Part shown: positions 1 to 7,727 of the stretch, piece after piece
Position numbering within the stretch: position 1 is the stretch's first letter
Layout of the letters: every line of letters starts with the position of its first letter
Origin: Agrilactobacillus yilanensis
Lineage (GTDB): Bacteria > Bacillota > Bacilli > Lactobacillales > Lactobacillaceae
Length of the DNA: 64,000 bases
NCBI RefSeq assembly: GCF_003946725.1
Contig: NZ_RHOY01000007.1
Location: 58,399-122,398 of the forward strand
Direction: 5' to 3'
Made by a program: the position numbers and the translations under genes
Notes under the pieces: model-generated
Database searches by the model: none
Seen by the model: the letters and a program-made list of their open reading frames with translations, nothing else
What the model was told of the DNA's origin: nothing

Positions 1-2
1 AA

Positions 3-692
3 CTAATGCATTGCCAAAAAGTTTAATAGCATTTGTGCCGATTGTTTACCGGCTTCAATAATGAAGTCATCAAAATTCACTGCCGCGTTTTGATCCGCCG
101 TATCACTCATCGCCCGGATCACGACAAACGGTATCTTAAATTGAGTGGCGACTTGGCCAACAGCCGCCCCTTCCATTTCATTTGCTAAAGCTTGCGGATA
201 TTGTTTCAAGATTTCATCAATCCGTTGGCGGTCATTGACAAACTGATCACCAGAAACAATTAGCCCAGCGGTCGCTTTTAAGCCAGTCGTTTCAGCGGCA
301 GCCACAAAAGCAGAACTTAATTTTTCATCTGCTTTAAAAATTAACGGCTGATCCGGCAGCTGACCTAATTCGTAACCAAAACCAGTAACATCCACATCCG
401 TATAAGCAACACCTGTGGAAACAACGACTTCGCCAATTGTTAAACCGGCACCAATCCCACCAGCAGATCCGGTGTTAACTAATAAATCAAGCTCTGGCAC
501 TTGTGCTAATAAGGTAGCCGTGATTGCGGCTTGAACTTTACCAATACCGCTTTGGCAGAGGATCAATGTATGCTGGTTAATTTGACCTTCATAAATTTTG
601 ACACCTGCCACGTTTTTTTCAGTTTTATGTTCAAGATGCGCAACTAACAGCGCAATTTCTTCAGGCATTGCACAAATTACACCAATCTTCAT
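3..692 (-). CDS. mtnN: 5'-methylthioadenosine/S-adenosylhomocysteine nucleosidase
   Basis: Splits adenine from methylthioadenosine and S-adenosylhomocysteine in the cytoplasm, feeding methionine salvage and the activated methyl cycle. The 229-residue product has the usual family length. It starts MKIGVICAMPEE, with the catalytic Glu at position 12, and carries NTGSAGG in the middle, the substrate-binding NEMEGAA and the catalytic RAMSDTAD near the C terminus. A TTG codon lies directly before the ATG, but the ATG fits the family start. It is the last gene of a leftward nudF / small membrane gene / mtnN group, an arrangement I recall from other lactobacilli. Confidence 0.95.
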   Translation of the reverse strand: MKIGVICAMPEEIALLVAHLEHKTEKNVAGVKIYEGQINQHTLILCQSGIGKVQAAITATLLAQVPELDLLVNTGSAGGIGAGLTIGEVVVSTGVAYTDVDVTGFGYELGQLPDQPLIFKADEKLSSAFVAAAETTGLKATAGLIVSGDQFVNDRQRIDEILKQYPQALANEMEGAAVGQVATQFKIPFVVIRAMSDTADQNAAVNFDDFIIEAGKQSAQMLLNFLAMH

Positions 693-728
693 CAAAACAC
701 TCTTTTCTCAAATATTAATTTATAAATT

Positions 729-1013
729 CTATGCAAAAAATAAAACAATATAAGTGCCAGCAATCAAAAAGCCGACAATTAATAAGGCCCAGTTCAACCG
801 CCATTTTAAATTATAGGAACGTTCCTGTGCATACTCACCGGTCAACGCCCAGCGCTGTTTGAATGTTTTTTTAGCATATGCTTTTTCAACGGCCACTCTT
901 TGATCATCATTTGCTTTAAAAGCTGGATCCGCCTTTTTACGTTGCCGGATTGCTTTTGCTTGCGCGACTTTATTGCGCAAATTGGTAAATATATTAGTCA
1001 ACTTTAACGTCAC
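729..1013 (-). CDS. Small basic single-pass membrane protein, unknown function
   Basis: A 94-residue protein with a highly basic N-terminal half (many Lys/Arg, residues 10-60) and one C-terminal membrane segment (about 74-93). I recognise no named domain. It sits between nudF and mtnN, and its reading frame overlaps the end of nudF by 20 bases, so translation is probably coupled. The listed start is a GTG almost touching its AAAGG; a TTG four codons in (base 1001) has better spacing from the same AAAGGGTG, so the protein may be 90 residues. A tail-anchored or N-in topology is inferred from charge only. Confidence 0.75.
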   Translation of the reverse strand: MTLKLTNIFTNLRNKVAQAKAIRQRKKADPAFKANDDQRVAVEKAYAKKTFKQRWALTGEYAQERSYNLKWRLNWALLIVGFLIAGTYIVLFFA

Positions 1014-1557
1014 CCTTTAATCGAAGGATTTCCCAATAATACAAAGCCATAATGGTTTTAGCATCACAAATTTCCCCACGATTTTGTGCCGCTTTTGCTT
1101 CAGCAAAACTTAAATGGTAAACATTTAAAAACTCATCTGCGTCCAAAGACCGTTTATGGGCCACTGGTTTCAAAGTTTTTGTATAATATAGATGTAAATA
1201 TTCATCCGCAAATCCTGGCGTTGAATAAAAACCGGCTACTTTCTCCAAATCCGGGGTGTAAAAACCGGTTTCTTCATTTAATTCCCGTAAAGCAACGGCT
1301 TGCGGATCTGTCTCGCCTAAATCAATTTTACCAGCGGGTATTTCTAAGGTTTCTTGGCGCATTGGTGCCCGCCATTGCTTAACAAAAAGCATTTTACCTT
1401 CATCGTCAATTGGCATGATGGCGACAGCGCCATGATGATGAATAATTTCACGTTTCGCAGTCCGGCCATCCGGCAGCAAAACATCTTCTAAATCTAAATT
1501 TAAAATGGATCCCCGATATAAGGGTTGTGTTTTTAGAACTTTTTCTTCGAAGTCCAT
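994..1557 (-). CDS. nudF: Nudix hydrolase, ADP-ribose pyrophosphatase
   Basis: Predicted to hydrolyse ADP-ribose and related nucleoside diphosphate sugars to AMP plus ribose-5-phosphate. The 187-residue protein has the N-terminal dimerisation strand region of bacterial ADP-ribose pyrophosphatases and a Nudix box around residues 78-101 (G-x5-E...REL-x-EETG). The stretch between the first Glu and REL is eight residues rather than the canonical seven. The start ATG follows GGAGG with a seven-base spacer. It is first in a leftward group with the small membrane gene and mtnN, driven by a promoter just upstream. The exact Nudix substrate cannot be fixed from sequence. Confidence 0.9.
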   Translation of the reverse strand: MDFEEKVLKTQPLYRGSILNLDLEDVLLPDGRTAKREIIHHHGAVAIMPIDDEGKMLFVKQWRAPMRQETLEIPAGKIDLGETDPQAVALRELNEETGFYTPDLEKVAGFYSTPGFADEYLHLYYTKTLKPVAHKRSLDADEFLNVYHLSFAEAKAAQNRGEICDAKTIMALYYWEILRLKGDVKVD

Positions 1558-1586
1558 AGGCTAACCTCCAGTTATCTTCTTTCCTT

Positions 1587-1615
1587 ATCTTACAAGGCAA
1601 TTTCAGTTTTGTAAA
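1587..1615 (-). promoter_or_regulatory. Predicted sigma-A promoter of nudF group
   Basis: On the minus strand TTTACA (1615-1610) and TAAGAT (1592-1587) are separated by exactly 17 bases, about 30 bases upstream of the nudF start. No second binding motif was noticed. Confidence 0.6.
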
Positions 1616-1752
1616 TTACAGTACGGCGCTTTTTTATGAGAATACATACTCTGGTCCCTAAAAAATCAATCTTTAGCCTTATACTCTTTGGATTTGCCTC
1701 TATGTTAAAATGAATCTATAAATAAGCGTAATCAAATCTAGGAGTGACAAAG

Positions 1753-2520
1753 ATGGATAAAAATCTCAAAAGAGTCATGCACATTTGTGCTGGTTTCTTC
1801 TTAATTACTTTAGCTTTCTCAATGATTTCTGATGTTAGTGGTGGTGTAAGTCATATTTTGGCCATGGTCGGCACGTTGAGCTTGTCCGTATTTTTAATCA
1901 CCTTACCTTTTCATATCTTACAAAAACATCGGCAATCCCGTAGCCCTAAAAAAGAGGCCGTTGATGTGGACAAATTAGATCGGAAAATGTTAGCCCATTA
2001 TCAAAAAGCTGGCCTTTCTGATAGCGATGTTGTATTCTTCAGAAAAACAATGAACGAAGCAGAAACTCAAATTCGTCAATTATCTAAAAATATTGAGGAT
2101 ACCCCTAAATTAAAAGCTATTGACTTAAATATCGACTTCGTAAAGGTTTCTAAATCAATGTTTGCGGCTATTGTCAAAGAACCGCAACGTTTATCTGAAG
2201 CCAGTGCTGGTGATTTCTTATACCGCCACTTACCAACTTTAGTAAGCTTAACAGATCGTTATATTGAAATCTCGCATCACGAAGTTAAGACAACTGATAC
2301 TTGGGAAGTCTTAGCAAAAAGTCTAGATGTTATCAAGAGTTTAGGAAACCAAGTTCGTGAAGACTACAGTCTATTTGTGGCTGATGATTTGGATGAAATG
2401 GATCAAGAAATGTCTGCTGCGACAGATTCTTTATCAAACGCCCAAAAGGATGCCATCAAAATGAATGAAGCATTAGCAAAAGTTAATGCCAGCTATGAAA
2501 AGAATAAGGAGCAACATTAA
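1753..2520 (+). CDS. xpaC: XpaC-like 5-bromo-4-chloroindolyl phosphate hydrolysis family protein
   Basis: A 255-residue membrane-associated protein with two N-terminal hydrophobic segments (about residues 8-26 and 35-55), then a soluble, helical region rich in charged residues. This layout and the partner gene match the XpaC family, named from an old indolyl-phosphate phenotype; the biochemical role is not established. The ATG at 1753 is chosen over a GTG at 1744 because AGGAG lies eight bases before the ATG. The stop overlaps the telA start in TAATG, so the pair is translationally coupled, as xpaC and telA are in many Firmicutes. Confidence 0.85.
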   Translation: MDKNLKRVMHICAGFFLITLAFSMISDVSGGVSHILAMVGTLSLSVFLITLPFHILQKHRQSRSPKKEAVDVDKLDRKMLAHYQKAGLSDSDVVFFRKTMNEAETQIRQLSKNIEDTPKLKAIDLNIDFVKVSKSMFAAIVKEPQRLSEASAGDFLYRHLPTLVSLTDRYIEISHHEVKTTDTWEVLAKSLDVIKSLGNQVREDYSLFVADDLDEMDQEMSAATDSLSNAQKDAIKMNEALAKVNASYEKNKEQH

Positions 2521-3728
2521 TGGCCAATACTGAAGACTCTAAGACAAATTCACAAGATTTAATGAGCGATCTATTAAGCAATCCGTTTAATGATCAAACC
2601 CCTGATATGCCGCAAAAAGCGGTTACTAAAGATAATGGCGAATCCTTAATTCGTAAATTAACCCCCGATGAACAACAAAAAGCACAAGATTTAGCCCATT
2701 CAATTGATGAAACAAATACAACTAGTGTTATCAACTATGGCGCTCAGGCGCAAAAACAATTGGGTGACTTCTCACAAAATATTTTAAATAAAGTTCAATC
2801 CCAAGATACTGGTGCTATCGGGGATGCATTGACCGATTTAATGTATCGGCTAAACGAGGCAAATCCTGATGAACTACGGGCTGAAGACAACAATATTTTC
2901 AAGCGGATGTTTGGTAAGGTGAAGCGTTCTATTTATGAAGTACAAGGTAAATACCAAAAAATCGGCGCGCAAATTGATTCTATTGGGTCTCGGCTAAATG
3001 TTGAAAAAGATGGGCTGTTAAAAGATAACGTAACGATGGAAGAACTTTATCAACAAAACAAAACTTACTTCCAAGCGTTAAATATTTATATCGCCGCTGG
3101 TCAATTAAAGGCCCAAGAATTAGATGAAAAACTAATTCCTGAAGCGCAAGCTAAGGCACAAGCAAGCGGTGATCAATTGGATGTACAGGCTGTTAATGAT
3201 CTAAATCAATTTAAAGATCGTTTGGAAAAACGGACTTATGATTTGGAATTGGCAAAACAAGTTACTTTACAGCAAGCCCCTCAAATTCGCTTAATTCAAA
3301 ATACAAACCAAGCTTTGGCTGAAAAAATTCAAGCTTCGATTAATACGGCTATTCCCCTTTGGAAAAACCAAGTCGCCATTGCTTTAACTTTATTACGGCA
3401 AAAAGATGCCGTCACAGCACAACGACAAGTTTCTGAAACAACTAACGATTTATTGAAAAAGAACAGTGAGATGTTGAAAATGTCTTCTATTGAAACTGCT
3501 AGAGAAAATGAACGCGGCGTTGTTGATATTGAAACCTTGCAAAAGACGCAAAATGATTTGATTGAAACATTACAAGAAACCTTAAAGATTCAACAAGAAG
3601 GTCATGCAAAACGGGTCAATGCTGAACAAGAATTGGATCGAATGGAACAAGATTTACACGATCAATTATTACAGATTACCCAAGGTCAAAATCCACAAAG
3701 CGGCCCTACTCGGCGCAACGTTAATTAG
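2520..3728 (+). CDS. telA: TelA family toxic anion resistance protein
   Basis: A 402-residue soluble, mostly helical protein of the TelA/KlaA family, linked historically to tellurite and other toxic-anion or cell-wall stress resistance; its mechanism is unknown. No membrane segment is visible. Coiled-coil-prone stretches rich in Gln, Glu and Lys occupy most of residues 140-385. The length fits the family. It is coupled to xpaC by a TAATG overlap and followed by a strong terminator. The joint presence of XpaC and TelA suggests one envelope-stress module, with XpaC as the membrane partner (inference). Confidence 0.9.
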   Translation: MANTEDSKTNSQDLMSDLLSNPFNDQTPDMPQKAVTKDNGESLIRKLTPDEQQKAQDLAHSIDETNTTSVINYGAQAQKQLGDFSQNILNKVQSQDTGAIGDALTDLMYRLNEANPDELRAEDNNIFKRMFGKVKRSIYEVQGKYQKIGAQIDSIGSRLNVEKDGLLKDNVTMEELYQQNKTYFQALNIYIAAGQLKAQELDEKLIPEAQAKAQASGDQLDVQAVNDLNQFKDRLEKRTYDLELAKQVTLQQAPQIRLIQNTNQALAEKIQASINTAIPLWKNQVAIALTLLRQKDAVTAQRQVSETTNDLLKKNSEMLKMSSIETARENERGVVDIETLQKTQNDLIETLQETLKIQQEGHAKRVNAEQELDRMEQDLHDQLLQITQGQNPQSGPTRRNVN

Positions 3729-3798
3729 TTAAACTCGTCCGCCACGTCTGTCGCTATAGGTAGTGCTTTTACCCTCAACCAGCTACTTAATAAATATT

Positions 3799-3840
3799 AA
3801 AAGACTAGCTCAAGAACTTCTGAGGGCTAGTCTTTTTTGT
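3799..3840 (+). terminator. Intrinsic terminator after xpaC-telA
   Basis: AGACTAGC (3802-3809) pairs with GCTAGTCT (3826-3833) and is followed by a T tract. The A-rich left flank would also let it work for leftward transcripts. Confidence 0.85.
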
Positions 3841-3886
3841 TTGTACGTATAATTCTAGAGTATCTGCATTATTAAAGCGTAAGCAC

Positions 3887-5320
3887 TTACGCTCTACTTT
3901 TGCGCCAGCGATTTATCGTGACAACTGTAGCAACGGCGCAAATTACAGTGGCTAAAATAAAGACGACGTGCATGCCATAGATAAACAATTCTGGTGATTT
4001 AGCCACATAGGTGGTCACATGTCGACCAGCTTTTTGACTCATTGCACCAAATAATACGGTAGTTGCCAACGCAATCCCAATGATCATCCCCATATTTCGG
4101 GCTAACGCATTTAGGCCGCCGGCAATCCCTAGATCTTGCTTTTCTACTGAACTCATAATTAACGCATTATTCGGTGCTTGGAAGATACCATTGCCTAAAC
4201 CCACAGCCCCAATCAAAATCATAAACAGCCATAATGGTGATTGTAACTGAATAAAAGCATAGCCTATTTGCGCGATTAAAATAACAACTAAGCCAATAAC
4301 CGTTAATAAATAAGGTCCAATCTTATCAGAAATTGCGCCGGATAAAGGTGCCACAACGACTTGAACAATTGGGAAAATCATAAATATATAACCGGCATAA
4401 TTGGGTGCTAAGCCCCGGGCGTTTTGCAAATAAAACGGTGAGACCACGTTAAAGAAGAAATTAACAATAAAAATCAATAATGCCGTTATCAGACTAATTG
4501 TAAAATTACGATTTTTGAAAATATGAAATGAAACTAAAGGATCTTTAGCCTGGCGTTCTGTACGATAAAATAAAATAAAGCTAATTAAGCTTACCAACCA
4601 TAATCCTAAAATTAAAACTTGGCCAAAACCAATTTCTTGACCAATAAAAACAGCTAGAAAGAAACTAATAATGCCAATTGCAAAAGTCAAAAAGCCCTTA
4701 ACATCTGTTTTCTTACGATCAAAAAAACGATCCTCTGGTAAAACATAATGGCCTAAAATCATCGTTAAAACACCGATGGGGATGTTAATCCAGAAAATAT
4801 AGCCCCAAGGTAAATGGGCTAAAATAATACCCCCAATCCCGGGACCCGCAATACTGCCCAAGGACACAAAAGAACCAATTAAACCCAATGCTTTCCCACG
4901 ATCACTGATGGGGAATACTTCGGTAATAATCCCATTGTTTGTACTCATCGTCATGCTGGCACCAATGGCTTGAACAGTTCTGCCAAATAGTAAAAACCAC
5001 AGACTATGGTTAAAGCCACACAATATCGAACCAATGACAAATAGCAACGTCCCCCAGCGGAAAACTTTGATTTTACCAAAACTATCACCAATTTTACCAA
5101 ACAATAATAATAGCGCACAGATCACAATTAAATAAATGGAAACGACCCATTCTACTTGATTGAGAGGAATTGCTAAATCCTTACTCATCACTGGTAAGGC
5201 AATGTTCACAATACTACCATCCAATGTAGCCATAAATGTAAACATACCTATTGCCGTTAAAATTAGCCAGCGGTGTTTTTGGACGTCGCTATCGTCAACA
5301 TAACTTTGAACTTGTGCCAC
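3887..5320 (-). CDS. MFS multidrug efflux transporter, DHA2 (14-TM) family
   Basis: A drug/H+ antiporter-type major facilitator of 477 residues with about 14 hydrophobic segments, as in the EmrB/QacA (DHA2) family. A motif-A-like GKIGDSFGK lies between TM2 and TM3, and a motif-C-like GPGIGG near residue 160 is typical of exporters. It starts at GTG, seven bases after GGAGG. The MerR/TipAS regulator lies immediately upstream on the same strand but is separated by a terminator, so the exporter has its own promoter. The substrate is unknown; drug or bile export under the neighbouring regulator is a plausible inference. Confidence 0.9.
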   Translation of the reverse strand: MAQVQSYVDDSDVQKHRWLILTAIGMFTFMATLDGSIVNIALPVMSKDLAIPLNQVEWVVSIYLIVICALLLLFGKIGDSFGKIKVFRWGTLLFVIGSILCGFNHSLWFLLFGRTVQAIGASMTMSTNNGIITEVFPISDRGKALGLIGSFVSLGSIAGPGIGGIILAHLPWGYIFWINIPIGVLTMILGHYVLPEDRFFDRKKTDVKGFLTFAIGIISFFLAVFIGQEIGFGQVLILGLWLVSLISFILFYRTERQAKDPLVSFHIFKNRNFTISLITALLIFIVNFFFNVVSPFYLQNARGLAPNYAGYIFMIFPIVQVVVAPLSGAISDKIGPYLLTVIGLVVILIAQIGYAFIQLQSPLWLFMILIGAVGLGNGIFQAPNNALIMSSVEKQDLGIAGGLNALARNMGMIIGIALATTVLFGAMSQKAGRHVTTYVAKSPELFIYGMHVVFILATVICAVATVVTINRWRKSRA

Positions 5321-5353
5321 AAAAAATCCTCCAATCTATTCAATAACTTATTA

Positions 5354-5382
5354 AGTATAAGCATTTTTTTAATTATAAACAA
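5354..5382 (-). promoter_or_regulatory. Predicted promoter of the MFS exporter
   Basis: Minus-strand TTGTTT (5382-5377) and TATACT (5359-5354) with a 17-base spacer. The -10 lies inside a small inverted repeat, CTTAT-N5-ATAAG (5347-5361), that could be an operator. The -35 overlaps the T tract of the merR terminator. Confidence 0.5.
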
Positions 5383-5425
5383 CAAAAAAGTGCGACCTTG
5401 TCTTAAAACAAAATCACACCTTCTC
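5380..5425 (-). terminator. Terminator of the MerR/TipAS gene
   Basis: The minus-strand RNA forms an 11-pair stem (5419-5409 with 5400-5390, including G-U pairs) followed by a U tract. The stem closes poorly as plus-strand RNA, which fixes the orientation. Confidence 0.7.
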
Positions 5426-5485
5426 ATTACTGTCTTTTATCTTATTTCAAAATTATTTTATAAGTTTACAGCTACTTTAAATTGC

Positions 5486-6247
5486 TTATTTTAAATAAAT
5501 TTGTAACGCGGCTACTAAAAATTCCGCACAGCCCATTTCAATTTTATCATAATATTTTTTAAATCTTGGATCAGCTAAATACATTTGGGCTAATCCTAAA
5601 TGTGCCGCTTTGGAATAAGTCGGCCAGTATAGCCGTAACCACTGTTCATGTAGTTGACAGACAGCTTGAGCCGCTGTACTAGCGGGATCTCCTTGTTCAA
5701 AAGCTTGTTTTAACTGAACATTAATCGCTTCAGTTAATGTTTGAATTTGATCATATTCTGCTTGGGATAAATTCAAAAATTTTTCATTGCTGGCAGCAAC
5801 GACTGCCTGCCCATAGGTGGCTTCAATTTCACCACCGTATTGCTGTTGATTTTCAGATATTTGCTGTTGTTTTAAAGCTTCAAATTTTTCTTGATCCGTC
5901 ATAATTAACGCCCCTTTAGCGGCCCGTAAAGATTTCTGAACATTATCAATTAAGCCATCTAAAACTTGACGTTCTTGTTGTAACGCGGTTAATTGGCTAG
6001 TCAATACGCTTACAGGATCATAGTTTGAATCATTCATCAATGCTTTAATTTGAGAAAGTTCAAAACCTAAAGTCCGATAAAAACCGATTTGCTGCAGTCG
6101 ATCAATTTCTACCGTCGTATAAATCCGATAGCCATTGGCCTGCCGTTTTGGTGTTAATAATCCAATCTCATCATAATACCGCAACATCCGCACACTAACG
6201 CCTGACAAATCCGCCAATTGTTTGATGGTATAGGTCAATGCCCTCAT
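5486..6247 (-). CDS. MerR family regulator with TipAS-like effector domain
   Basis: A DNA-distorting activator of the MerR family. The N-terminal winged helix-turn-helix (about residues 5-75) reads IKQLADLSGVSVRMLRYYDE, followed by the dimerisation helix. Residues 120-253 form a TipAS-type domain, which in known relatives binds thiopeptides or other drugs. The ATG at 6247 abuts AGAGAGG with no spacer, while a TTG at 6238 has a nine-base spacer and gives the usual family N terminus, so TTG may be the true start. The gene is followed by its own terminator and then a DHA2 exporter, its likely target together with itself. Confidence 0.88.
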   Translation of the reverse strand: MRALTYTIKQLADLSGVSVRMLRYYDEIGLLTPKRQANGYRIYTTVEIDRLQQIGFYRTLGFELSQIKALMNDSNYDPVSVLTSQLTALQQERQVLDGLIDNVQKSLRAAKGALIMTDQEKFEALKQQQISENQQQYGGEIEATYGQAVVAASNEKFLNLSQAEYDQIQTLTEAINVQLKQAFEQGDPASTAAQAVCQLHEQWLRLYWPTYSKAAHLGLAQMYLADPRFKKYYDKIEMGCAEFLVAALQIYLK

Positions 6248-6278
6248 CCTCTCTGAACCATTTTTTAAGACACTATGT

Positions 6279-6309
6279 ACTATAAACGCTCACATCCTGT
6301 CAGGGTCAA
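6279..6309 (-). promoter_or_regulatory. MerR-type promoter with 19-base spacer and dyad operator
   Basis: Minus-strand TTGACC (6309-6304) and TATAGT (6284-6279) are 19 bases apart, the over-long spacing that MerR regulators correct. Inside lies an imperfect dyad: ACCCTGACA (6306-6298), GGA, TGTGAGCGT (6294-6286), with 7 of 9 positions matching. Autoregulation of the downstream MerR gene is inferred. Confidence 0.75.
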
Positions 6310-6319
6310 CCCTTTTAGC

Positions 6320-6350
6320 ACAAAAAAAATTCAACCCAAAATTGAATTGA
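6320..6350 (-). terminator. Terminator after the cold shock gene
   Basis: Minus-strand AATTCAA...TTGAATT (arms 6348-6342 and 6334-6328) followed by eight T's. The stem is only seven A/T-rich pairs, so it may be weak. Confidence 0.6.
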
Positions 6351-6364
6351 ATTTCTTTACTAAC

Positions 6365-6604
6365 TTAAGCTTGCACATCGTCGTCTAATTCAGTCGGTGC
6401 TTCGTCTTTAACAAGCTGTACTTGAGCAGCTTGTGGGCCTCTGGAGCCTTCAGCAATCACAAAGTTAACTTGATCGCCAACATTTAAGGTTTTATAGCCC
6501 GGCGTCATAATCGCTGCAAAATGGACAAAAATATCGCCTTCATCTGCAGTTTGAATAAAGCCAAAGCCCTTTTGCTGGTCAAAACTCTTTACTGTTCCAA
6601 TCAT
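6365..6604 (-). CDS. csp: Cold shock domain protein
   Basis: A single-stranded nucleic acid chaperone of 79 residues. The beta-barrel shows RNP1 as KGFGFI (about 12-17) and RNP2 as DIFVHF (about 24-29). An acidic tail of about 12 residues (ELDDDVQA at the end) makes it slightly longer than the usual 66-residue Csp. It begins 14 bases after the dapF stop on the same strand, so it may share that transcript or use a promoter inside dapF. A short terminator follows. Confidence 0.93.
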   Translation of the reverse strand: MIGTVKSFDQQKGFGFIQTADEGDIFVHFAAIMTPGYKTLNVGDQVNFVIAEGSRGPQAAQVQLVKDEAPTELDDDVQA

Positions 6605-6618
6605 CTTATAATCGATTC

Positions 6619-7602
6619 CTAACTTTTTATAGTTTTGATAAAATCTAAATATTGTGTCTGTTCCGTAGTTGGTGTCACAGCTGCATTGGTAAAATCACCT
6701 TGTAAAGCAGCGTCTAAATCAAGAGTAATTCTATCTTGGAACGTCGCATTACCAATTAGATCAATCCAATAACGGCCGTTATCATCATGCGGTACCGTCT
6801 TAACCATACCACCAGGATTATAAACATTCAACTTTTGATCAAAGCTCGCATATTCAGAGCGCAATAACGCCGTCAATAAGCTAGAAGCTGACATGGCTGT
6901 CCCACAGGCATTGGTGAAGCCCACACCCCGTTCATAAGTTTTTACAAAAATTGTCCCCGGCTTTTGTAAAACGACAAAGCTCACATTAACTCCTTCTGGG
7001 AAATAAGGATTTTTGCCATTTAAATAAGACGCAATTCGTTTTAATTCCGGTCCAGCTAAGACTTCTGGTGTTACAAAGCTGATCAAATGCGGATTTGGTA
7101 CGGCTACTGCTGTAAAACGCAACGTATCTGATAAGGCCGGTAAAATTTCATCAATCACCTTATCTTTACCATCAAAGTGCATCTTCAAATCTTGGGCCGC
7201 AAAACTGACTGGCGAAATTTCCACTTTAAATGCAGCTACGCCTTCAGCTAATGCTTCGTCCTTTTGAACATGTAAATCTTGATACATTGTTTGAACTTTA
7301 AATTCATCTTGCTGTGTTGCTTCTGATAAGTAACGGGCCACAGTCCTAAGACCGTTACCACACATGCTGGCTTCAGAACCATCCGCATTAATCACCCGCA
7401 TACGGCCAACTACACCCGGATGATCACTATTTTCCACCAACAAAATACCATCCGCACCGCCAAGTAAACCAGTTTGTCGATTCGTGACTTGTTGGGTTAA
7501 TTTTACGATTTCTGATTCTGGCAGAGGTTGTGTTAATTTTGTTGTGTCCAGCAAAAAGAATGTGTTTCCAGAGCCATGAACTTTAATGAGCTTAATTTGC
7601 AT
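6619..7602 (-). CDS. dapF: Diaminopimelate epimerase
   Basis: Converts LL- to meso-diaminopimelate for peptidoglycan and lysine synthesis, by a two-base cysteine mechanism. Both active-site cysteines are present, in NADGSEASMCGNG and GFTNACGTA, and the N-terminal KVHGSGNTF motif is intact. The frame stays open 37 codons upstream, but the ATG at 7602 has AAGGGG seven bases before it and gives a 327-residue protein, as in other lactobacilli. An ileS terminator lies just upstream, so it is transcribed separately. Together with lysC at 25.6 kb it implies a meso-DAP type wall. Confidence 0.93.
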   Translation of the reverse strand: MQIKLIKVHGSGNTFFLLDTTKLTQPLPESEIVKLTQQVTNRQTGLLGGADGILLVENSDHPGVVGRMRVINADGSEASMCGNGLRTVARYLSEATQQDEFKVQTMYQDLHVQKDEALAEGVAAFKVEISPVSFAAQDLKMHFDGKDKVIDEILPALSDTLRFTAVAVPNPHLISFVTPEVLAGPELKRIASYLNGKNPYFPEGVNVSFVVLQKPGTIFVKTYERGVGFTNACGTAMSASSLLTALLRSEYASFDQKLNVYNPGGMVKTVPHDDNGRYWIDLIGNATFQDRITLDLDAALQGDFTNAAVTPTTEQTQYLDFIKTIKS

Positions 7603-7673
7603 ACGTGCACCCCTTAGAAGATAATGCTTCCAGTTTATCATAAAGTTCTCATAAACAAAATGAATTTTTTCAT

Positions 7674-7717
7674 TAAAAAATGCAGACTTAGCTGCTACCA
7701 GCTGAATCTGCATTTTT
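7674..7717 (-). terminator. Terminator after ileS
   Basis: Long stem: TGCAGA and AGCTG segments pair across 7681-7714, closed by A5/T5 tracts, followed on the minus strand by T's. It separates ileS from dapF. Confidence 0.85.
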
Positions 7718-7727
7718 AAATTAACCT

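Noticed and set aside
7603..7713. N-terminal extension of dapF by 37 codons
   Set aside because: The extension overlaps the ileS terminator and lacks a ribosome-binding site, while the internal ATG has one and matches the family start.
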